NCBI GenBank assembly: GCA_021648745.1
Contig: JAKISE010000024.1
Location: 1-38,362, forward strand
DNA from: Cyclobacteriaceae bacterium
Lineage (GTDB): Bacteria; Bacteroidota; Bacteroidia; Cytophagales; Cyclobacteriaceae
Length of the DNA: 38,362 nt
Direction of reading: 5' to 3'
In this document: piece by piece, positions 33,958-38,362 of the stretch
Layout: the number at the start of each line of letters is the position of its first letter
Numbering within the stretch: the first letter of the stretch is position 1
The notes under the pieces: model-generated
Seen by the model: only the letters and a program-made list of their open reading frames with translations
Databases searched by the model: none
Told to the model about the DNA's origin: nothing
Position numbers and translations under genes: made by a program

Positions 33958-33993
33958 AAGTTTGTTAAAAAACACCTCAGGCAAACTTTCATT
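33953..33993. repeat. 12-bp perfect inverted repeat overlapping the DnaJ-TPR stop
   Basis: AATGAAAGTTTG (33953-33964) and CAAACTTTCATT (33982-33993) are exact reverse complements with a 17-base loop. The left arm includes the TGA stop. No T-run follows on either side, so it is not a classical terminator by itself. Confidence 0.55.
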
Positions 33994-34005
33994 ATTAGAA
34001 ATAGA

Positions 34006-34037
34006 TGCTGAAACAAGCTCAGCACAACTTTTTAGTT
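34006..34037 (+). terminator. Probable terminator of the dprA-dnaJ run
   Basis: The stem TGCTGA/TCAGCA (34006-34011 with 34019-34024) has a 7-base loop and is followed by CAACTTTTTAGTTTTT. It lies between convergent genes, just past the 33953-33993 hairpin. The T-tract overlaps the 3' end of ctlX. Confidence 0.5.
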
Positions 34038-34970
34038 TTTAGGCAAAAAGACTTCGGCCATCATGCAACGGGCACTGCCACCACCAAGAGCTTCGATGGT
34101 ATCGAGCGAGCTATGCACAATAGGGGAATAGCTTTTAATTGTACTAATCTGCTCTTCTGTTAGGCTAGTATAAGCCGCAGTTGACATAATTAGATAAGGC
34201 TGCCCTCCCTTGCCCACAACTTGCAACATATTACCAGCAAATCGGTTTACTTGGTCTTCAGTAATGTCAATTATCTCTTTGCCTGAAGATATTAACGCTT
34301 GCAACGTGTTAGTTCTTTCGGTGGTATCATCTATGCTATCGGCACAAATAATGGCAAATCGATCAGCCACACACATCATTACATTCGTATGATAAATGGG
34401 CAAACGATCACCATTTACTGTTTGATTCGAGTGAAAAACAACAGCCTTGTACTTAAACTTTTCACAAAAAACTTTAAGTACATCTCGGTTTGTACGCTCC
34501 GATATGGCCGCGTAGGCCAACTTGTTTTCTCTATCTAAAATAAGACTACCTGTACCTTCAAGGTTCTTTCCTTCTTGCTCATACTTAGTAATATCAATTA
34601 CCTCTTCAATTTTAAAACCTTGCTCAACTAAACTATCTAGGATATCTTGCCTCCTTTCTAACCTCCTGTTTTCAGCAAACATGGGGTATAAACCCACCTT
34701 GCCACTTTCATGGAAAGACACCCAGTTATTTGGAAAAATAGAATCTGGTGTTGACGGCTCGATTGTATCATTAATAACGGTTACATTAACGCCAATGCTT
34801 TTCAATTTATCCGCGTAATAATCAAACTCCTTAAGAGCATTTGCCTGAATTTGATTGGAATCGAGTCCTGCCAAAACTTTTTGATAATAATTATTGACGG
34901 CTGTTTGCTCATTCATTCGAAAAGCAATCGGACGAATCATTAAGATGTTATTTGTAATTTGCTCTGCCAT
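34032..34970 (-). CDS. ctlX: Citrulline-utilization hydrolase CtlX-type (amidinotransferase superfamily)
   Basis: The 312-residue guanidine-group-modifying enzyme has the start LMIRPIAFRMNEQT and PNNWVSFHESGKVGLYPMFA. The glutamate-containing LEGTGSLILDRENKLAYAAI and a catalytic-type Cys302 in GGGSARCMMAEVF complete the pattern. This layout matches proteins annotated CtlX in Bacteroidota, proposed to act on citrulline or a related amino acid. The exact substrate cannot be fixed from sequence. The next gene upstream is a related superfamily enzyme, suggesting a small arginine/citrulline-related pathway. Confidence 0.82.
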   Translation of the reverse strand: MAEQITNNILMIRPIAFRMNEQTAVNNYYQKVLAGLDSNQIQANALKEFDYYADKLKSIGVNVTVINDTIEPSTPDSIFPNNWVSFHESGKVGLYPMFAENRRLERRQDILDSLVEQGFKIEEVIDITKYEQEGKNLEGTGSLILDRENKLAYAAISERTNRDVLKVFCEKFKYKAVVFHSNQTVNGDRLPIYHTNVMMCVADRFAIICADSIDDTTERTNTLQALISSGKEIIDITEDQVNRFAGNMLQVVGKGGQPYLIMSTAAYTSLTEEQISTIKSYSPIVHSSLDTIEALGGGSARCMMAEVFLPKN

Positions 34971-34976
34971 TATTAA

Positions 34977-35067
34977 GATGTTAGATTATTAGACGTTGGA
35001 CAAAAGATAACACTCCACTTTAGACAAAAGATTTTTCATCCAATCTTATGTCTAATAATCTAACGTC
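34977..35067. repeat. Intergenic inverted repeat with 18-bp arms
   Basis: The arm GATGTTAGATTATTAGAC (34977-34994) is the reverse complement of GTCTAATAATCTAACGTC (35050-35067) except for one position. Between the arms, GACAAAAGAT occurs twice in direct orientation (34999-35008 and 35023-35032). The unit fills the gap between two minus-strand hydrolase genes. It looks like a small dispersed palindromic repeat; a terminator or processing role is possible. Confidence 0.6.
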
Positions 35068-35077
35068 TTGTGTCTTT

Positions 35078-36028
35078 TTACTCTCTTACCAAAGGTAAAG
35101 TGGAGCAGCGAAAAAGGCCTTCCATTTTAGCAATTTCATCATATTTTACTTCTTCAACGGTAAAACCAAGTTCCCTTAATATTTTGTTAAGGCGTGTAAA
35201 CGATTTTTCAGAAATAATAACGGTTGGACTAATTGAAAATATATTAGAGTTCATCTCATACATTTCGTCACGTGTAATTTGAATTAAATTTGCTGCACCA
35301 AAGTAATTTTCTATCTTTTGATAGTCAGATTCGTATTTAAATCCTTCCTTAAAAACGATGGCTTTATCGGTACCAATAGGTTGAAAAATGCAATCCAAAT
35401 GGAGTGCATTCTGCCTTGGGTCATCATCTGATTTTTTGAGCTCCACTGCTATAACCTTACAGTTGGTAAAATTTTCTTTCAAAAACTCAATGCCAGCCGT
35501 ATTGGTTCTGCTAACTATATATTTGTCAAAATCAGGTTGTTTGGAGTATCCTATAAAAAGAGCTTCGTTCCAAGGGATAACATCTCCTCCTTCAAACCGA
35601 ACGTCTTCAGGTGCTCTTAAAATATTTTCAGCAGGAATTTGATCGAGAATGGAGGCAAGGGCATCTACTTCTTTCCTTCTACCCAAGGTAATATTAGGTA
35701 CCACAAAAATTTCGTCTAATACAAACCCTATATCACGTGCAAAAATTTGGTTTAAGCCTATTATGTTATCAGGCTCGAGAATCTCGACATTATATTTTTC
35801 GATGGCCTTTTTAAGGCTATCCATTTGATTTAACACTGCCTCCTGGGTAGGAAAACTGCCCTTTAAGACATGCTCCTTTGATTTAGGATCGTTTACTTCG
35901 GCAAGAGCTGGTACGCCTCCAAAATCATCTGCCAAGCCTAATACAACTTTGCGCAAACGGCCGGTTTCATTTTTAATACTTGGTTGGATCACTACTGATT
36001 TTTTATTTGGCTGCAAAGCTACTTGCAT
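35078..36028 (-). CDS. Arginine deiminase / dimethylargininase-like hydrolase
   Basis: The 316-residue enzyme of the amidinotransferase superfamily has RFEGGDVIPWNEALFIGY, the catalytic-region histidine in NALHLDCIFQPIG, and the nucleophile Cys308 in LFRCSTLPLVRE at the C-terminus. Family members hydrolyse arginine, dimethylarginine or similar guanidines. Which one applies here is undetermined. It lies upstream of ctlX on the same strand with a 107-base gap holding an inverted repeat. TAATTTTA (36041-36034), one mismatch from consensus, lies just upstream of the start. Confidence 0.85.
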   Translation of the reverse strand: MQVALQPNKKSVVIQPSIKNETGRLRKVVLGLADDFGGVPALAEVNDPKSKEHVLKGSFPTQEAVLNQMDSLKKAIEKYNVEILEPDNIIGLNQIFARDIGFVLDEIFVVPNITLGRRKEVDALASILDQIPAENILRAPEDVRFEGGDVIPWNEALFIGYSKQPDFDKYIVSRTNTAGIEFLKENFTNCKVIAVELKKSDDDPRQNALHLDCIFQPIGTDKAIVFKEGFKYESDYQKIENYFGAANLIQITRDEMYEMNSNIFSISPTVIISEKSFTRLNKILRELGFTVEEVKYDEIAKMEGLFRCSTLPLVRE

Positions 36029-36090
36029 AAGCCTAAAATTAAAATAATTCAGGCTTGATTTAAGAATATTATGATGAAAAGGCTTTGAAA

Positions 36091-36681
36091 CTAATCTACC
36101 TCAAATACGGGAGTTAATACCTGATATTCGAGGCCATCATCAAACGTAAAGGTAAATGCAATTTTTTGAGAAACTGGGATATCAGGTTTAGCTATAAATT
36201 GAAATAAAATAGCATCATGCCCAAAAGCAAAATTAAAACCTTGTGAATTAGGCGATCCATTAAACTCTTCAACCGGCATGGCCCCATCAAAGGTTAAAAT
36301 CTTAAATAATGAATTTATAGAACCTTCAGCAGGGTATTCAATTCCACCAAATGATATGTTTCCCCCTGAAATAATATTGATGGAAATTAATCTTTGAACA
36401 TTTGGGTCAGGGGGAGAACAAGCATAAGCACCATTCGTTACCCATAAATTCACAGGGCTATTGATACCAACCCTTTCAGTCTCATCTATCATTATTCTAA
36501 TAGCAGCTATTTCAAATTCAGTTGATAAATCATCAGTAAATGCACTTTCAATAACCGAACCAACAAACGGGCTCATGGAAACAATTTTATAAGGCCTGTT
36601 GTCAAACGGACCACATGGGTTGCACCCAAATGGCAAGTTGAGAACAACAAATAATCCACCTAGGGAAATAATCTTTTTCAT
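36091..36681 (-). CDS. Putative lipoprotein of unknown function (paralog 1)
   Basis: I do not recognise a named domain. The 196-residue protein has an N-terminal signal ending LNLPFGC, with a cysteine-rich start of the mature chain (CNPCGP) and a predominantly beta-strand-like remainder. It is homologous to the next gene: both share DFxxAAIRxxID-type, ISINIISGGNIS/ISEISITSDQNIS, and a final KPxxPISQKxxFxFxFxDG segment. The lipobox is not canonical (Pro at -3). It is probably anchored in the envelope. Confidence 0.65.
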   Translation of the reverse strand: MKKIISLGGLFVVLNLPFGCNPCGPFDNRPYKIVSMSPFVGSVIESAFTDDLSTEFEIAAIRIMIDETERVGINSPVNLWVTNGAYACSPPDPNVQRLISINIISGGNISFGGIEYPAEGSINSLFKILTFDGAMPVEEFNGSPNSQGFNFAFGHDAILFQFIAKPDIPVSQKIAFTFTFDDGLEYQVLTPVFEVD

Positions 36682-36696
36682 AACAGAAAAACTGGG

Positions 36697-37317
36697 TTAA
36701 TTATCAACAATAAAAATAGGTGATTCTACTTCGAAAACTGCACCATCACTAAATGTAAGCCTAAAAGTAAATTTTTGAGAAATAGGCAAATTTGGTTTAG
36801 TGGCAAATCTAAAAATAAGGTAATCATTCAAATGTCCAAATGAACTACCAATATCGTTCTTGTCCTTCAGAAAATTTTCAATACTAATTTCAATATATCT
36901 ATACCTTGAAATAATAAATAATTCATTCAAATTGTCCCCACTTTTAAATTCGGTACCATTGTGTGAAATGTTCTGATCTGAAGTAATGCTAATTTCACTC
37001 AATGCTTGAGTTGGGTTGGGTGGTGCTGGCTCACAATGAAATGCTACCGCTGTACTCATAAATGGGTTAATGATACTAGCTAGGACATTAATGTATTCTA
37101 CGGAGTCAATATTCAACCTAATTGCTGCCACCATAAAATCCGTTGACTCCTCTTTACGAAAATAATTGTCATAATAACTTCCTATTTCAGAAGAAAAATT
37201 AACAATAATAGACGGTTTTTCCTTTTTGAAATCTCCACATCCAACATCACAGGAAATTGGAAAATTTAAAACAATCAACAAACCAAAAAAAGATACAGCT
37301 CTTTTCATAGAAAACAT
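36697..37317 (-). CDS. Putative lipoprotein of unknown function (paralog 2)
   Basis: The 206-residue protein is the tandem paralog of the gene 16 bases downstream. It has the same layout: a hydrophobic signal (LLIVLNFPISC), a Cys-rich mature start (CDVGCGDF), a middle AAIRLNIDSVEYI and the C-terminal PISQKFTFRLTFSDGAVFEVE. Two in-frame ATGs are possible, 37317 and 37308 (MKRAVSFFGLL); the second gives a more typical signal. TAACTTTA, one mismatch from the promoter consensus, lies about 30 bases upstream. Function is unknown. Confidence 0.65.
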   Translation of the reverse strand: MFSMKRAVSFFGLLIVLNFPISCDVGCGDFKKEKPSIIVNFSSEIGSYYDNYFRKEESTDFMVAAIRLNIDSVEYINVLASIINPFMSTAVAFHCEPAPPNPTQALSEISITSDQNISHNGTEFKSGDNLNELFIISRYRYIEISIENFLKDKNDIGSSFGHLNDYLIFRFATKPNLPISQKFTFRLTFSDGAVFEVESPIFIVDN

Positions 37318-37408
37318 TTCTTTACTAAAAAAATAGTTTTATAGTATAAAGTTAAAGCCGTATTTTCAATAAATTATTATTTTTAGCCAAACCTTTATTT
37401 TAAGGTTC

Positions 37409-37416
37409 TATTTTTG
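37409..37416 (+). promoter_or_regulatory. -7 element for the Dpm1-like gene
   Basis: TATTTTTG ends 19 bases before the TTG start at 37436 and fits TAnnTTTG. No TTTG lies at the -33 position. Confidence 0.4.
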
Positions 37417-37435
37417 GAGCTTATTTTATTCTACT

Positions 37436-38170
37436 TTGAACAACGCACTTGTCATTATACCAACGTACAACGAAAAGGAAAACATTTCTGATATAATCGA
37501 TGCTGTCTTAAACCTAGAGCAAGAATTTGATGTGTTGGTAGTAGATGACAACTCACCTGATGGCACAGCTGCTATTGTAATGCAAAAAATTGAAAGTAAT
37601 TTTAATAGAATCCATCTTTTAGAACGACAAGGAAAGCACGGATTAGGTACTGCTTACATTGCTGGGTTTAAATGGGGCTTAGAAAAAGGGTATGAATTCC
37701 TTTTCGAAATGGATGCAGATTTTTCGCATAACCCAAACGACCTTATAAAACTTTATAGTGCCTGTGCTAAAGATGGGAATGACCTTTCGATAGGCTCTCG
37801 GTATGTAACTGGTGTTAATGTGGTTAACTGGCCTATGTCAAGGGTGTTAATGTCGTTTTTTGCTAGTAAGTATGTGCAATTTATTACACGCATACCTATT
37901 AAGGATACCACGGCTGGGTTCAAATGTTTTAAACGGCAGGTACTCGAAACCATTGACTTGGATAATATCAAGTTTGTGGGCTATGCCTTTCAAATTGAAA
38001 TGAAATTTAAAACCTGGAAACATGGTTTCAAATTAAAAGAAGTCCCCATCATTTTTACCGACCGCACCAGAGGAACATCTAAAATGTCATCAGGTATTTT
38101 TAAAGAAGCCGTATTGGGTGTTATTAAACTGAAGGTGAATAGCTGGTTTAAGAAGTATCCAAAGGCCTAG
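37436..38170 (+). CDS. Polyprenol monophosphomannose synthase-like glycosyltransferase (GT2)
   Basis: The 244-residue family 2 glycosyltransferase is of the Dpm1 type. The GT-A motifs are visible: IIPTYNEKENI, VVDDNSPDGTA, MDADFSHNP (DxD-like), IGSRYVTG, TTAGFKCFKR and RTRGTSKMS. Such enzymes transfer a sugar, often mannose, from a nucleotide donor to polyprenyl phosphate at the inner face of the membrane. No C-terminal membrane domain is present. The start is a TTG (leading to NNALVIIPTYNEK), supported by the family's usual N-terminus beginning exactly here; no ATG fits. Confidence 0.87.
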   Translation: MNNALVIIPTYNEKENISDIIDAVLNLEQEFDVLVVDDNSPDGTAAIVMQKIESNFNRIHLLERQGKHGLGTAYIAGFKWGLEKGYEFLFEMDADFSHNPNDLIKLYSACAKDGNDLSIGSRYVTGVNVVNWPMSRVLMSFFASKYVQFITRIPIKDTTAGFKCFKRQVLETIDLDNIKFVGYAFQIEMKFKTWKHGFKLKEVPIIFTDRTRGTSKMSSGIFKEAVLGVIKLKVNSWFKKYPKA

Positions 38171-38212
38171 TGTAAAGAATACCAATAAAGCGAACTAATT
38201 TAAGAATAGTTG

Positions 38213-38220
38213 TATCTTTG
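38213..38220 (+). promoter_or_regulatory. -7 element abutting the transposase start
   Basis: TATCTTTG ends four bases before the ATG at 38225, the same spacing as for the WG-repeat gene. It would give a leaderless or nearly leaderless mRNA. Confidence 0.4.
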
Positions 38221-38224
38221 CGGT

Positions 38225-38362
38225 ATGGCTAGAAAAGGAAAACCTCTAAAAATAGAACAGACAGTCCAGAATGATTTAAAAATTATGTCAAGATCGGGCA
38301 AACTGGATTATCGCTATGTTATACGATCACGCATTATTCTAAAATTACATGAAGGTAAAAGT
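38225..38362 (+). CDS. IS630-type transposase, N-terminal fragment cut by the window edge
   Basis: The frame is open from ATG to the last base and gives 46 residues: a basic start (MARKGKPLKIEQTVQ), then VIRSRIILKLHEGKS. This resembles the helix-turn-helix N-terminus of IS630-family transposases, in which a basic start is followed by a RARIVL...EG.S segment. The gene continues beyond the window, so neither length nor intactness can be judged. The left terminal repeat could not be identified in the 54 bases after the glycosyltransferase gene. A non-transposase homeodomain-like protein is an alternative. Confidence 0.6.
   Translation, partial: MARKGKPLKIEQTVQNDLKIMSRSGKLDYRYVIRSRIILKLHEGKS

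Noticed and set aside
1..38362. CRISPR array, rRNA operon or prophage genes
   Set aside because: No regularly spaced repeats, rRNA sequence or phage structural genes were seen on either strand.

Overview
The window looks like chromosomal DNA from a Bacteroidota species, most likely of the order Cytophagales. The DNA is AT-rich. Start codons lack Shine-Dalgarno sequences, and many genes are preceded by the Bacteroidota-type -7 promoter element TAnnTTTG. The gene content also fits: DUF4920, DUF4369/TlpA, WG-repeat, CtlX and paired M23 proteins, and a ribosomal protein S1 with long Lys/Ala/Glu-rich tails. Almost everything is conserved housekeeping gene content. No rRNA, CRISPR array or prophage was seen. 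The only conventional mobile DNA is the first 46 codons of a probable IS630-type transposase at the right edge.

Layout. 1-3.6 kb: a DUF4920 lipoprotein and a secreted TPR-CHAT protein. 3.6-5.1 kb: overlapping pyrR-pyrB. 5.1-5.5 kb: a gene-free stretch with tRNA-Cys, a palindromic terminator and a 20-bp perfect inverted repeat. 5.5-7.8 kb: rpsA. 8.0-10.4 kb: MazG-like pyrophosphohydrolase, dtd, an NAD(P)-binding protein, a YkvA/DUF1232 protein and an unknown membrane protein. 10.5-14.1 kb: an IscA-like protein lacking cysteines, folB, a DivIVA-domain protein, a WD40 protein, a phosphopantetheinyl transferase and an OsmC protein. 14.1-19.0 kb: a large SF1 helicase behind a membrane-anchored triple helix-hairpin-helix protein. 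19.1-21.1 kb: a secreted WG-repeat protein. 21.1-24.1 kb: ribE, then pcm, a thioesterase, a possible HolD-like protein and a GNAT acetyltransferase. 24.2-28.1 kb: a TlpA-like lipoprotein and alaS. 28.2-34.0 kb: a co-directional run of two M23 peptidases, a CapA-family lipoprotein, a MerR regulator, dprA and a DnaJ-TPR protein. 34.0-36.0 kb: two guanidine-group-modifying hydrolases (CtlX and an arginine deiminase/DDAH-like enzyme) separated by an inverted repeat. 36.1-37.3 kb: two tandem paralogous putative lipoproteins. 37.4-38.4 kb: a Dpm1-like glycosyltransferase and the transposase fragment.

The most unusual signal is inside the GNAT gene. Positions 23713-23887 form one long imperfect palindrome: 66-bp ungapped arms, 47 of 66 positions complementary by hand count, with a perfect central hairpin. 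It is translated in frame as about 58 Cys/His-rich residues exactly where a GNAT fold should have a short loop. This looks like a palindromic mobile element residing in frame in a protein gene, comparable to the Rickettsia palindromic elements. A second inverted-repeat unit at 34977-35067 and the hairpin cluster at 5223-5336 suggest that small palindromic repeats are a wider feature of this genome.

Several apparent long reading frames start upstream of the likely real start codon. I give corrected starts for the DUF4920, CHAT, WD40, WG, AlaS and second M23 genes. All functional calls rest on motif recognition by eye. No database search was run.
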